Notes under the pieces: generated by a model
The model's database searches: none
What the model was told of the DNA's origin: nothing
Seen by the model: only the letters and a program-made list of their open reading frames with translations
NCBI RefSeq assembly: GCF_000091305.1
Contig: NC_013929.1
Coordinates: 6,758,001 to 6,822,000 of the forward strand
Direction: 5' to 3'
Length of the DNA stretch: 64,000 nt
Origin: Streptomyces scabiei 87.22
GTDB taxonomy: Bacteria; Actinomycetota; Actinomycetes; Streptomycetales; Streptomycetaceae
In this document: in pieces, positions 46,530 through 55,591 of the stretch
How the letters are laid out: each line of letters begins with the position of its first letter
How positions within the stretch are numbered: position 1 is the first letter of the stretch
Program-made: the position numbers and the translations under genes

Positions 46530-48407
46530 GTGAGCGACACACAGACCCTGATCGAGAACCGCCCGCCGTCCATGGCGGCCCTCTTCCTGGAGCGCGTGGC
46601 GGCCACACCGGACGCCGAGGCCTTCCGGTATCCCGTGCCGCCGGCCTCCGGCGAGGGTCCCTCGGACTGGAAGTCGCTGAACTGGACCCAGGCGGCCGAA
46701 CGGGTCCACGCCATCGCGGCCGGACTCGTCGAGCTGGGCGTCCAGCCGGAGCAGCGGATCGCCCTGTCCTCGGCCACCAGGATCGAGTGGATCCTGTGCG
46801 ACCTCGGCATCATGTGCGCGGGCGCGGCCAACACCACGGTCTACCCGCAGACGAACGCCGAGGAATCGGCGTACATCCTGTCCGACTCCGGCAGCCGGGT
46901 CCTCATCGCCGAGAACGCCGCGCAGCTCGCCAAGGCCCGGGAGAAGAAGGCCGAGCTGCCCGAGCTGACCCATGTCGTCGTCATCGACCCCGAGGGCGCG
47001 GACCTCTCCGAGGACTGGGTGCTCTCCCTCGCCGACCTGGAGAAGCGCGGCACCGCCCACCTGGAGAAGAACCCCGACCTGATCAAGGACAAGGTCGGTG
47101 CGATCACCAAGGACCAGCTCGCCACCCTCATCTACACCTCGGGCACCACGGGCCGTCCCAAGGGCGTGCGTCTGCCGCACGACAACTGGGCGTACATGGC
47201 GAAGGCGATCGGCGCGACCGGGCTGCTGGAGCCGGCGGACGTGCAGTACCTGTGGCTGCCGCTCGCGCACGTGATGGGCAAGGTGCTCCTCGCCGGGCAC
47301 ATCGAGGTCGGGCACATCACGGCCGTCGACGGCCGGGTCGACAAGATCATCGAGAATCTGCCGGTCGTGCAGCCGACGTACATGGCCGCCGTGCCGCGCA
47401 TCTTCGAGAAGGTCTACAACGGTGTCGTCGGCAAGGCGCGCGCGGGCGGCCCGGCCAAGTACAAGATCTTCCAGTGGGCGGCCGAGGTCGCCCGCGAGTA
47501 CGCCAAGGTCAGCCAGGACAACTTCCGGCGCACCGGCACCGCGTCCGTCCCGTTCGGGCTGGAGGCCAAGCACAAGGTCGCCGACGCGCTGGTCTACAAG
47601 AAGCTGCGTGAGGCGTTCGGCGGGCGGCTGCGGGCCTGTGTCTCCGGTTCGGTGGCGCTGGCGCCCGAGATCGGCTTCTTCTTCGCCGGCGCGGGCATCC
47701 CGATCCTGGAGGGCTACGGCCTGACCGAGTCCTCCGCCGCGTCGTTCCTCAACCCGGGCGAGGCCTTCCGTACGGGCACGGTGGGCAAGCCGCTGCCCGG
47801 CACGGAGGTGCGCATCGCGGACGACGGCGAGATCCTGCTGCGCGGCCCCGGCATCATGGAGGGCTACCACGGGCTGCCGGAGCAGACCACGGAGGTCCTG
47901 GAGGCCGACGGATGGTTCCACACCGGTGACATCGGGGAGCTGTCGCCCGACGGGTACCTGCGGATCACCGACCGGAAGAAGGACCTGTTCAAGACGTCCG
48001 GCGGCAAGTACATCGCGCCGACCGAGATCGAGGGGCAGTTCAAGGCGCTGTGCCCGTTCACGTCCAACGTGATGGTGATCGGCGCCGACCGTAACTTCTG
48101 CACCGCGCTCATCGCCCTCGACGAGCTGGCCATCCAGGCGTGGGCCGCGGAGAACGGGCTGGCGGGGAAGTCCTACGAGGAGGTCATCTCGGCACCGGTG
48201 ACGGTGGAGATGATCGAGGGGCATGTCACGCAGCTGAACCAGGGGCTGCAGCGGTGGCAGACGATCAAGAAGTTCCGGTTGCTGCCGCGGGATCTCGACG
48301 TCGAGCACGGTGAGCTGACGCCGAGCCTGAAGCTGAAGCGGCCGGTGGTGGAGAAGGAGTACACGCACCTCATCGAGGAGATGTACGCCGGGTCGCGTGA
48401 GGCGTAG
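46530..48407 (+). CDS. Long-chain acyl-CoA synthetase (AMP-forming)
   Basis: 625 residues from GTG 46530 with ribosome-binding site ggagg seven bases before. It activates fatty acids as acyl-AMP and transfers them to CoA. The AMP-binding motif YTSGTTGRPKG is at residues 202-212, LPLAHVMGK follows, EGYGLTESSA gives the adenine-binding part, and GWFHTGDIGELSPDGYLRIT the motif before the hinge; KKDLFKTSGGKYIAP is the hinge/C-terminal start. The C-terminal domain with a conserved lysine (PSLKLKRPVV) is complete. A palindromic operator lies upstream. FadD15-like family members are this size. Confidence 0.93.
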   Translation: MSDTQTLIENRPPSMAALFLERVAATPDAEAFRYPVPPASGEGPSDWKSLNWTQAAERVHAIAAGLVELGVQPEQRIALSSATRIEWILCDLGIMCAGAANTTVYPQTNAEESAYILSDSGSRVLIAENAAQLAKAREKKAELPELTHVVVIDPEGADLSEDWVLSLADLEKRGTAHLEKNPDLIKDKVGAITKDQLATLIYTSGTTGRPKGVRLPHDNWAYMAKAIGATGLLEPADVQYLWLPLAHVMGKVLLAGHIEVGHITAVDGRVDKIIENLPVVQPTYMAAVPRIFEKVYNGVVGKARAGGPAKYKIFQWAAEVAREYAKVSQDNFRRTGTASVPFGLEAKHKVADALVYKKLREAFGGRLRACVSGSVALAPEIGFFFAGAGIPILEGYGLTESSAASFLNPGEAFRTGTVGKPLPGTEVRIADDGEILLRGPGIMEGYHGLPEQTTEVLEADGWFHTGDIGELSPDGYLRITDRKKDLFKTSGGKYIAPTEIEGQFKALCPFTSNVMVIGADRNFCTALIALDELAIQAWAAENGLAGKSYEEVISAPVTVEMIEGHVTQLNQGLQRWQTIKKFRLLPRDLDVEHGELTPSLKLKRPVVEKEYTHLIEEMYAGSREA

Positions 48408-48418
48408 CACGGTGTGAA

Positions 48419-48454
48419 GGGGGCGGGGCCGCGTACGGACGCGGCCCCGCCCCC
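48419..48454. terminator. Bidirectional terminator between convergent genes
   Basis: GGGGGCGGGGCCGCGT (48419-48434) and ACGCGGCCCCGCCCCC (48439-48454) pair perfectly over 16 bases with loop ACGG. It lies between the acyl-CoA synthetase stop and the response-regulator stop on the other strand and serves both. Confidence 0.9.
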
Positions 48455-48461
48455 TTCGGTT

Positions 48462-49034
48462 TCAGTCGCCGCGTTCCCTCGTCACCAGGGCGCGGAGGTC
48501 CCGCAGCTGGACGAGGACCTCCGGCAGGTCCGGGGCCGGCTGGGTCAGCTGTTTCTCCAGGGCCGCCAGCCGGGCGTCGACCTGGTCCGCGTGCTCCCGC
48601 CGGCTCGTCAGCAGGGTCTCCAGCCGGCGGGTCGTGCGGTGCAGTTCCAGGAAGACGCTCACCTTCGCTCGTAACACCCAGGGGTCGAAGGGCTTGGTGA
48701 CGTAGTCCGCAGCCCCCGTGGCGTAGCCGCGGAAGGCGTAGCCGGCGTCGGCGTCCGTACCGGTGAGGAAGATGATCGGGACGTCCTTGGTCTGGTCGAG
48801 GCGTTTGATGTGGGCGGCGGTCTCGAAGCCGTCCATGCCCGGCATCCGGACGTCGAGGAGGACGACGGCGAAGCGCTGCCGCAGGAGGGCCTTCATGGCC
48901 TCCTCACCGGAGCGGGCACGTATCAGCGGCTCGTCGAGGGATGCCAGGACGGCCTCCAGAGCGACCAGGTTGTCCTCCATGTCGTCGACGAGGAGTATGC
49001 CCGCGCGTCCGTCGGTCCGGTCCCGAGTGGTCAT
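48462..49034 (-). CDS. Receiver protein without DNA-binding domain
   Basis: 190 residues from ATG 49034, overlapping the kinase stop by four bases (ATGA). The receiver domain has LLVDDMEDN (Asp17/18), phospho-acceptor Asp61 in VVLLDVRMPGMDGF, IFLTGTD and YVTKPFDP. Residues about 130-190 are a charged coiled coil (LELHRTTRRLETLLTSRREH, ARLAALEKQL) instead of a DNA-binding output. It should be a phosphate acceptor or interaction partner for the long hybrid kinase just upstream. Target unknown. Confidence 0.9.
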   Translation of the reverse strand: MTTRDRTDGRAGILLVDDMEDNLVALEAVLASLDEPLIRARSGEEAMKALLRQRFAVVLLDVRMPGMDGFETAAHIKRLDQTKDVPIIFLTGTDADAGYAFRGYATGAADYVTKPFDPWVLRAKVSVFLELHRTTRRLETLLTSRREHADQVDARLAALEKQLTQPAPDLPEVLVQLRDLRALVTRERGD

Positions 49035-52000
49035 GGTGAGGGTGCCTCGCCGTCGTCGGTGCGCGGCCCGGGTACCGGGTCCGCCGGGTCGCGGGTGCCC
49101 TCCGGGTCCAGGACCGCGCAGACGACCGTGAGCAGCTGGTCGACGTCCACGGGCTTGGGGACGTAGTCGTTGGCGCCGCGGGCGATGGACTTGTCGCGGT
49201 CGCCGGGCATGGCCTTGGCGGTGAGGGCGACGATGGGCAGGCCCGCCCAGCGGGGGGTGCGGCGGATGGCGGAGATCGTCTCGTAGCCGTCCATCTCCGG
49301 CATCATGATGTCCATCAGGACGAGTTCGACGTCCGGGTTGCGCTCCAGGGTCTCGATGCCCTCGCGGCCGTTCTCCGCGTACAGGACGGGCATGCCGACG
49401 CGGCCCAGGACGTGGGTGAGCGCGAAGACGTTGCGGATGTCGTCGTCGACGATCAGCACCCGGCGGCCGGGCAGCACCTGGCCGGCGCGGCCCGCCCTCC
49501 ACGCCTCCAGTTTGGTGGGGGCCGGCCAGGTGTCGTCGTCGTACCCGTCGTCGTGTACGTCGTCGTGTGCGCCGCCGTCGTGCGCGGCCGGGTACGGCTC
49601 GGTGGTCAGCTGCTCCGGTACGAGGCTGCCGGGATCCTCGGCGGCGGGGCCCGTCACCCCGTGGCCGGGGCTGAGGACGGGGACGTACAGGGTGAAGGTG
49701 GAGCCCTTGCCGGGGACGCTCTCGGCGATGATGCGGCCGCCCAGCAGGCCGGCGATCTCACGGCTGATGGACAGGCCGAGGCCGGTGCCGCCGTACTTGC
49801 GGTTGGTGGTGCCGTCGGCCTGCTGGAACGCCTCGAAGATCACCGGGAGTTTCTCGGCCGCGATCCCGATCCCGGTGTCGGAGACCGCGAAGGCGATGAC
49901 CTCGTCGTGGTGCTCGCGGGTGAAGCGGTGGTCGGGGTCCTTGACGCGGTTGACGGCCAGTTCGACCCGGCCGGACGCGGTGAACTTGATGGCGTTGGAG
50001 AGCAGGTTGCGCAGGATCTGCTGGAGGCGCTGCTCGTCCGAGTACATCTCGCGCGGCACGTTCTCGCCGACCGCGACCTCGAAGGCCAGGCCCCGGTCGA
50101 GGGTGAGCGGGCGGAACGTGGCGTGGACGTAGTCCAGGAGCTTGATGAGCGGCAGACGCTTGGGGCGTACGTCCATCCGGCCCGCCTCGATCTTCGAGAG
50201 GTCGAGGATGTCGTTGATCAGCTGCAGCAGGTCCGAGCCCGAGCGGTGGATCGTCGTCGCGAACTGCACCTCCTGGTCGGTGAGATGGCCGTCCGGGTTG
50301 TCGGAGAGCAGCCGGGCCAGGATCAGCAGCGAGTTCAGCGGCGTGCGCAGCTCGTGGGACATGTTCGCCAAGAACTCCGACTTGTACTGGGAGGAGGTGG
50401 CCAACAGGGCTGCCTTCTCCTCCAGTTCGGCGTTGGAGCGCCGCAGTTCCGCCTGCTGTGCCTGGAGTTCGTCCGAGCGTTCCTGGAGCTGCATGGCCAG
50501 GCGCTGGGACTCGCCGAGAAGGGACTCGGTGCGGGAGTTGGCGATGATGGTGTTGATGGCGACGCCGATGGTGTTCACGAACTGGTCGAAGAACGCCAGG
50601 TGGACGTCGGAGAAGCGGGAGAAGGACGCCAGTTCGATCACGCCGAGGAGCTTGTCCTCGAAGAGGATCGGGATGATCACGACGCTGGACGGGGACGCCT
50701 CCCCGAGACCGCTGTTGATCTTGATGTAGCCCGGTGGGGCCTCCTCCACCAGGATCCGCTTCTTCTCGCGGGCGGCCTGCGCGACCAGGCCGTGCACGGG
50801 AAGGCCGCCGGTCTCGACGGTCGCGCCCTGGGCCGCGCCGTAGCCCGCGATGAACGCGAGGCCCTTGGTGGGCGCCACCGGGAGCGGGGCCGCGCCGTCC
50901 TCGTCGGGGTCGGCCAGGTAGAAGGCGCCGTACTGGGCGTTCACCAGCGGGGTCAGCTCGCGCAGGATCAGGTCGGCGACCTCCATCAGGTCGCGGTGGC
51001 CCTGCATCAGCGCGGCGAGGCGGGCGAGGTTGGACTCCAGCCAGTCCTTCGCGCGGGTGGTCTCCCGGAGGTTGGCCACCATCAGGTTGATGTTGTCCTT
51101 CAGCTCGGCGACCTCGCCGCGCGCCTCCACGGTGATCGAGCGGGACATGTCGCCCTGGGTCACGGCCGAGGCGACCTCGGCGATGGCGCGGACCTGGGTG
51201 GTCAGGTTCAGGGCGAGTTCGTTGACGTTCGTCGTCAGGCGCTTCCAGGTGCCGTACACGCCCTCGACCCGGGCCTGGCCGCCGAGCTGGCCCTCGGAGC
51301 CGACCTCGCGGGCGACACGGGTGACCTCGGAGGAGAAGGAGGACAGGGTGTCGACCATCGTGTTGATGGCGGTCTTCAGCTCCAGGATCTCGCCGCGGGC
51401 GTCCACGTCGATCTTCTTGGACAGGTCGCCGTTGGCGACGGCCGTGGTCACCTGCGCGATGTTCCTGACCTGGGAGGTCAGGTTGTCCGCCATGTAGTTG
51501 ACGTTGTCGGTCAGGTCCCGCCACACACCGGACACGCCCTGCACCTGGGCCCGGCCGCCGAGCGCGCCGTCCGTGCCGACCTCGCGGGCGACCCTGGTCA
51601 CCTCGTCGGCGAAGGCCCGCAGCTGCTCCACCATGGTGTTGACGGTGTCCTTGAGTTCCAGGATCTCGCCGCGGGCGTCGACGGTGATCTTCTTGGAGAG
51701 GTCGCCCATGGCGACGGCGGTGGTGACCTGGGCGATGTTGCGGACCTGCGAGGTCAGGTTCAGGGCCATGAAGTTGACGTTGTCGGTGAGGTCCTTCCAG
51801 ACGCCGGAGACGCCCCGGACCTGGGCCTGACCGCCGAGGTTCCCCTCGGTGCCGACCTCGCGGGCGACGCGGGTGACCTCGTCGGCGAAGGCGGAGAGCT
51901 GGTCGACCATCGTGTTGATCGTCGACTTGAGTTCGAGGATCTCGCCCTTCGCCTCGACCGTGATCTTCTTGCCGAGGTCTCCCTGCGCGACCGCCGTGGA

Positions 52001-53230
52001 GACCAGGGCGATGTTCCTGACCTGGGAGGTCAGGTTGTCCGCCATGAAGTTGACGTTGTCGGTGAGGTCCTTCCAGACGCCGGAGACGCCCCGGACCTGG
52101 GCCCGGCCGCCGAGGTTCCCTTCGGTGCCGACCTCGCGGGCGACGCGGGTGACCTCACCCGCGAAGGCGGAGAGCTGGTCCACCATCGTGTTGATCGTCG
52201 ACTTCAGTTCCAGGATCTCGCCCTGCGCGTCGACCGTGATCTTCTGGCTCAGGTCGCCGTTGGCGACGGCGGTGGTGACCTGGGCGATGTTGCGGACCTG
52301 GGAGGTCAGGTTCGACGCCATGAAGTTGACGTTGTCGGTGAGGTCCTTCCAGACCCCCGAGACGCCCCGGACCTGGGCCCGGCCGCCCAGCCGGCCCTCG
52401 GTGCCGACCTCGCGGGCCACCCGGGTGACCTCGTCGGCGAAGGCGGAGAGCTGGTCCACCATCGTGTTCACGGTGAGCTTCAGCTCCAGCAGTTCGCCGG
52501 TCGCCTCGACGGTCACCGTCCGGGTGAGGTCGCCGCGCGCCACCGAGGTGGTCACCAGGGCGATGTCCCGCACCTGCGCGGTCAGCCGGGCGGCCATGGT
52601 GTTGACCGCCTCCGTCACGTCCCGCCAACTCCCGGACAGGCCACGGACCTTGGCCCGGCCACCGAGACGCCCCTCCGTGCCGACCTCGCGGGCCACCCTG
52701 GTCACCTCGCCGGTGAACAGCGACAGCTGGTCGACCATCTTGTTCACGGCGCGACCCAACCGCCGTAGATCGCCGCGCAGTTGACGGTTGCCGTCGTGCA
52801 GGTCGACGCGCTGGGTCAGATCGCCGCCCGCCACCGCGTCCAGCACGCGCGTGGCGTTCGCGGCGGGGGCGACCAGGGCGTCCAGCGTCTGGTTCACGTC
52901 GTCGACCCGGGTCGCCCAGGCGCCCTGGCCCGGACTGGCCGACAGCCGCTCGTCGAGGCGGCCGTGACGGACCAACTCACGCCGTACGCGCTGCACTTCG
53001 GAGCCGAAGTGGGTGCTGCGGTCGATGATCTGGTTGAAGAGGGCGCACAGCTCCGCGACCGGCGCGGGGCCCGTCTGAGGGACCTTCGTGAAGCTGCCGT
53101 CGCGCGCGGCGGTCATGGCCGCGGTCAGCGCGCGGAGGTCGGACGCCCGGATCAGTCCGTCCGTTCGACTGTCCGTTTGACCGTTCTTCCGGCCGTTTTC
53201 GGACATCCGCGTACCACTGTTCTCGCTCAT
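49031..53230 (-). CDS. Hybrid sensor histidine kinase with six HAMP-type repeats
   Basis: 1399 residues from ATG 53230 on the minus strand. After an N-terminal HAMP-like start, six 92-residue repeats (EVTRVAREVGTEG.LGG.A, VSGVWKDLTDNVNFMA, NLTSQVRNIA, GDLSKKITV, LKSTINTMVDQL) fill residues about 155-705. There is no obvious membrane segment, so it is cytosolic. Next come a GAF domain (about 745-905), a coiled coil, HisKA with the phospho-His in NMSHELRTPLNSL (about residue 959), HATPase (GTGLGLSISREIAGLLGG), and a C-terminal receiver (VLIVDDDIRN, LVLMDIMMPEMDG). Nik1/osmosensor-type kinases have this plan. Signal is unknown. Confidence 0.93.
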   Translation of the reverse strand: MSENSGTRMSENGRKNGQTDSRTDGLIRASDLRALTAAMTAARDGSFTKVPQTGPAPVAELCALFNQIIDRSTHFGSEVQRVRRELVRHGRLDERLSASPGQGAWATRVDDVNQTLDALVAPAANATRVLDAVAGGDLTQRVDLHDGNRQLRGDLRRLGRAVNKMVDQLSLFTGEVTRVAREVGTEGRLGGRAKVRGLSGSWRDVTEAVNTMAARLTAQVRDIALVTTSVARGDLTRTVTVEATGELLELKLTVNTMVDQLSAFADEVTRVAREVGTEGRLGGRAQVRGVSGVWKDLTDNVNFMASNLTSQVRNIAQVTTAVANGDLSQKITVDAQGEILELKSTINTMVDQLSAFAGEVTRVAREVGTEGNLGGRAQVRGVSGVWKDLTDNVNFMADNLTSQVRNIALVSTAVAQGDLGKKITVEAKGEILELKSTINTMVDQLSAFADEVTRVAREVGTEGNLGGQAQVRGVSGVWKDLTDNVNFMALNLTSQVRNIAQVTTAVAMGDLSKKITVDARGEILELKDTVNTMVEQLRAFADEVTRVAREVGTDGALGGRAQVQGVSGVWRDLTDNVNYMADNLTSQVRNIAQVTTAVANGDLSKKIDVDARGEILELKTAINTMVDTLSSFSSEVTRVAREVGSEGQLGGQARVEGVYGTWKRLTTNVNELALNLTTQVRAIAEVASAVTQGDMSRSITVEARGEVAELKDNINLMVANLRETTRAKDWLESNLARLAALMQGHRDLMEVADLILRELTPLVNAQYGAFYLADPDEDGAAPLPVAPTKGLAFIAGYGAAQGATVETGGLPVHGLVAQAAREKKRILVEEAPPGYIKINSGLGEASPSSVVIIPILFEDKLLGVIELASFSRFSDVHLAFFDQFVNTIGVAINTIIANSRTESLLGESQRLAMQLQERSDELQAQQAELRRSNAELEEKAALLATSSQYKSEFLANMSHELRTPLNSLLILARLLSDNPDGHLTDQEVQFATTIHRSGSDLLQLINDILDLSKIEAGRMDVRPKRLPLIKLLDYVHATFRPLTLDRGLAFEVAVGENVPREMYSDEQRLQQILRNLLSNAIKFTASGRVELAVNRVKDPDHRFTREHHDEVIAFAVSDTGIGIAAEKLPVIFEAFQQADGTTNRKYGGTGLGLSISREIAGLLGGRIIAESVPGKGSTFTLYVPVLSPGHGVTGPAAEDPGSLVPEQLTTEPYPAAHDGGAHDDVHDDGYDDDTWPAPTKLEAWRAGRAGQVLPGRRVLIVDDDIRNVFALTHVLGRVGMPVLYAENGREGIETLERNPDVELVLMDIMMPEMDGYETISAIRRTPRWAGLPIVALTAKAMPGDRDKSIARGANDYVPKPVDVDQLLTVVCAVLDPEGTRDPADPVPGPRTDDGEAPSP
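51100..52760 (-). repeat. 276-base repeats encoding HAMP units
   Basis: Inside the kinase gene, the segment for EVTRVA recurs every 276 bases, for example at 51321 and 51597 on the plus strand, and continues to about 52700. Six units of 92 residues are visible and highly similar at the DNA level, so copy number could change by recombination. Boundaries are approximate. Confidence 0.8.
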
Positions 53231-53334
53231 GGTGGCCCACTTCGGTAACTCGGCGCTTATGGGCGTGGTCAGTCTGTCACTCTGGCCGTGCCGCCTGAGG
53301 CCTATTCGTCCGAACTTTCTCAGGGAGCCGCTCA

Positions 53335-55560
53335 GTGGGGGCCATTCCGACGCAACGGGACATCGTGTCCTGCGCTTCTGATGCGCCGGCGCGCGTCGGG
53401 TCCGAGTCCCTGCACGCCGCGCCCGCGTACGCCGGTCTCGACCGGCGTGCGACGGCGCATCTGTCGCTTCCGGGCGGGCCGCTCGCGCCCGGCGCCGCCC
53501 GGCGCTTCGTCTCCGCCGCGCTCGCGGAGTGGGCCGGGCCGGGCCTGCCCGGTGCCGCCGCGCTCCCGGCCCGTGCCGTCGAGGACGCGCTCGTGGTGGT
53601 CAGCGAGCTGGTCACCAACGCGGTCGTCCACGCGGGCACCGATGTCGAACTCTTCTGCCGGCTCGGCCGGGACGCCCCGGCGGCCGCAGGATGGCTGCTC
53701 CTCGAGGTCTCGGACCACCATCCCTCCCGGGAGGTACGCAGCGAGGGCGCCGAGCGGCCGTACCTCCTCGAACGGCCTTACGGCGCCGCCGAGTACGGGC
53801 GTGGCCTGCGCCTGGTCGCCGCGCTCTCGGAAGCCTGGGGGATCACCTACCGGACCGGCGCGAAGACCGTCTGGGCCCGGCTGTCGGTCGACGGGGCGAT
53901 GGCGGTGGAGGGAGCGGAGGGGGTGTTCGAGCCGTACGGTGGCGATGCGGGCGGCTCGGCGGCCCAGGGCGCCGAAGGGGCCGAGGGGTACGACGCCGGG
54001 GATGCGCGGGCGTACGCCGGTGGGGCGGGCCCCGGACAGGACGTGGACCCGGGCGGCCTCGTCGCGCCCGTGCCCCGGCCCGGCGGGGAGCACGACCGGG
54101 AGTGGCTGAACCGGGGTGCGCTCTCCTTCCTCGCGGAGGCGTCCGACCTGCTCACCGGACAGCTGGACGAGGACCTGGTCGCCGCGCTCGCCGGGCAGCT
54201 GCTCGTGCCGAGACTGGCCGACTGGTGCGCGGTGTGGCTGGAGGAGGAGGGGCTGGGCTGGCGCGGCGGCGACGGCTCGCTCGGCCCCGCGCCCCGCCTC
54301 GCCCGCGTGTGGCACGGCAGCGAGAACCGCATCGAGGAACTGCGCCGGGCCCTGGAGAAGAACCCCCCGAGACTGCCCGACTCGGTGAGATCACGGGCGG
54401 TACCTGTGCCGTGGCCGACGCCGGCGGAGGACGGGGGGTCGTTCACGGCCGAAGCCGTAGCGCGAGCGGAAGAGGAAGCCGTAGCTCAGGCGCAAGACGA
54501 TGCCGCAGCTCAAGCGCGAGATGAAGCCACAGCGCAGGCGGAAGACGAAGCCCTGGCTCAAGCGGGCGACGAAGCCACGGCGAGCGCAGGCGGCGAACCC
54601 GGTGCCGCGCTCGCGTACCGGTTGATCGCCGGGGGCCGCCCGCTCGGGACGCTCGTCATCGGGCGGGCCGGGCTGCCGCGGTTTCCCGACGAGGTGACCG
54701 GGCTGGTCGAGGACCTCAGCCGGCGGATCGCGCTGTCCATCGGCGCGGCCCGCCAGTACGCCCGCCAGGCCACCATCAGCCGCGTCCTGCAGCGCGGACT
54801 GCTGCCGGGCGCGGTCGCCGAGATCCCCGGTGTGTCCAGCGCGCTCGTCTACGAGCCGTGCGACAAGGGCGGACCCAGCGGCGACTTCTACGACCTCTTT
54901 CCGGCGGGCCGGGGCCGCTGGTGCTTCGCGATCGGTGACGTCCAGGGCAAGGGCCCCGAGGCGGCCGTCGTCATCGGTCTCGCCCGGCCCTGGCTGCGGC
55001 TGCTCGCCCGCGAGGGCTACGGCGTCGCGGACGTCCTCGACCGGCTCAACCAGCTCCTCCTCGACGACGCCACCGAGGCCGCCGACGCCGCCGCCCGCGC
55101 CCTGGTCACGGCGGGCGACCCCGGCCTCGTCGACCCCGACGGCCCGCAGACCCGCTTCCTGTCCCTCCTCTACGGCGAACTCGTCCCCGTCGACGGCGGC
55201 GTCCGCTGCACCCTCGCCTCCGCCGGGCACCCGCTGCCGCTGCTGCTGGGCCCCGACGGCGACGTACGGGCCGTGGCCGAGCCGCAGACGCTGCTTGGGG
55301 TGATCGAGGACACCGCGTACGTCTCCGAGACCTTCGAGCTGCGCCGCGGCGACACCCTGCTGTGCGTGACCGACGGCGTCACCGAGCGCCGCAGCGGCCC
55401 CCGCATGTTCGACGACGAGGACGGCCTCGCCACCGCGCTCTCCGGCTGCGCCGGGCTCGACGCCGAACTCACCGCCGAACGCATCCGGCGGCTCGTCCAC
55501 GAGTTCGGTGACCGGCCGCCCGACGACGACCTCGCGCTGCTCGTCCTGCGGGCGGAATGA
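53335..55560 (+). CDS. SpoIIE-type PP2C phosphatase with HATPase and GAF domains
   Basis: 741 residues from GTG 53335; no strong ribosome-binding site, so the start is provisional. Residues about 45-190 form an anti-sigma-type HATPase (ALVVVSELVTNAVVHAGTDV, then EYGRGLRLVAALSEAWG). Residues about 255-490 resemble a GAF domain interrupted by a repeat insert. The C-terminal 240 residues are SpoIIE/PP2C (SSALVYEPCDKGGPSGDFYD, GDVQGKGPEAAVVIGLAR, TLASAGHPLPLLLGP, LLCVTDGVTERR, DDDLALLVLR). Such proteins reset anti-anti-sigma factors. It is divergent from the hybrid kinase, 104 bases away. Confidence 0.93.
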   Translation: MGAIPTQRDIVSCASDAPARVGSESLHAAPAYAGLDRRATAHLSLPGGPLAPGAARRFVSAALAEWAGPGLPGAAALPARAVEDALVVVSELVTNAVVHAGTDVELFCRLGRDAPAAAGWLLLEVSDHHPSREVRSEGAERPYLLERPYGAAEYGRGLRLVAALSEAWGITYRTGAKTVWARLSVDGAMAVEGAEGVFEPYGGDAGGSAAQGAEGAEGYDAGDARAYAGGAGPGQDVDPGGLVAPVPRPGGEHDREWLNRGALSFLAEASDLLTGQLDEDLVAALAGQLLVPRLADWCAVWLEEEGLGWRGGDGSLGPAPRLARVWHGSENRIEELRRALEKNPPRLPDSVRSRAVPVPWPTPAEDGGSFTAEAVARAEEEAVAQAQDDAAAQARDEATAQAEDEALAQAGDEATASAGGEPGAALAYRLIAGGRPLGTLVIGRAGLPRFPDEVTGLVEDLSRRIALSIGAARQYARQATISRVLQRGLLPGAVAEIPGVSSALVYEPCDKGGPSGDFYDLFPAGRGRWCFAIGDVQGKGPEAAVVIGLARPWLRLLAREGYGVADVLDRLNQLLLDDATEAADAAARALVTAGDPGLVDPDGPQTRFLSLLYGELVPVDGGVRCTLASAGHPLPLLLGPDGDVRAVAEPQTLLGVIEDTAYVSETFELRRGDTLLCVTDGVTERRSGPRMFDDEDGLATALSGCAGLDAELTAERIRRLVHEFGDRPPDDDLALLVLRAE
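54451..54594 (+). repeat. Six in-frame 24-base repeats (8-residue units)
   Basis: From codon 373 of the phosphatase gene, six units read EAVARAEE, EAVAQAQD, DAAAQARD, EATAQAED, EALAQAGD, EATASAGG, an exact 24-base period. The insert interrupts the GAF-like domain and should be a charged helix. Unlike the surrounding gene it has many A-ending codons (gaa, gca), marking it as unusual in composition. Confidence 0.9.
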
Positions 55561-55591
55561 GGACCCGCGGGGGTGCGGGACAATGGAGCAC

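Noticed and set aside
49412..52768. Very long plus-strand open frame opposite the hybrid kinase
   Set aside because: It mirrors the repetitive HAMP-coding sequence in another frame, is full of Val/Gly/Asp/His low-complexity text, and the minus-strand product has complete kinase domains.
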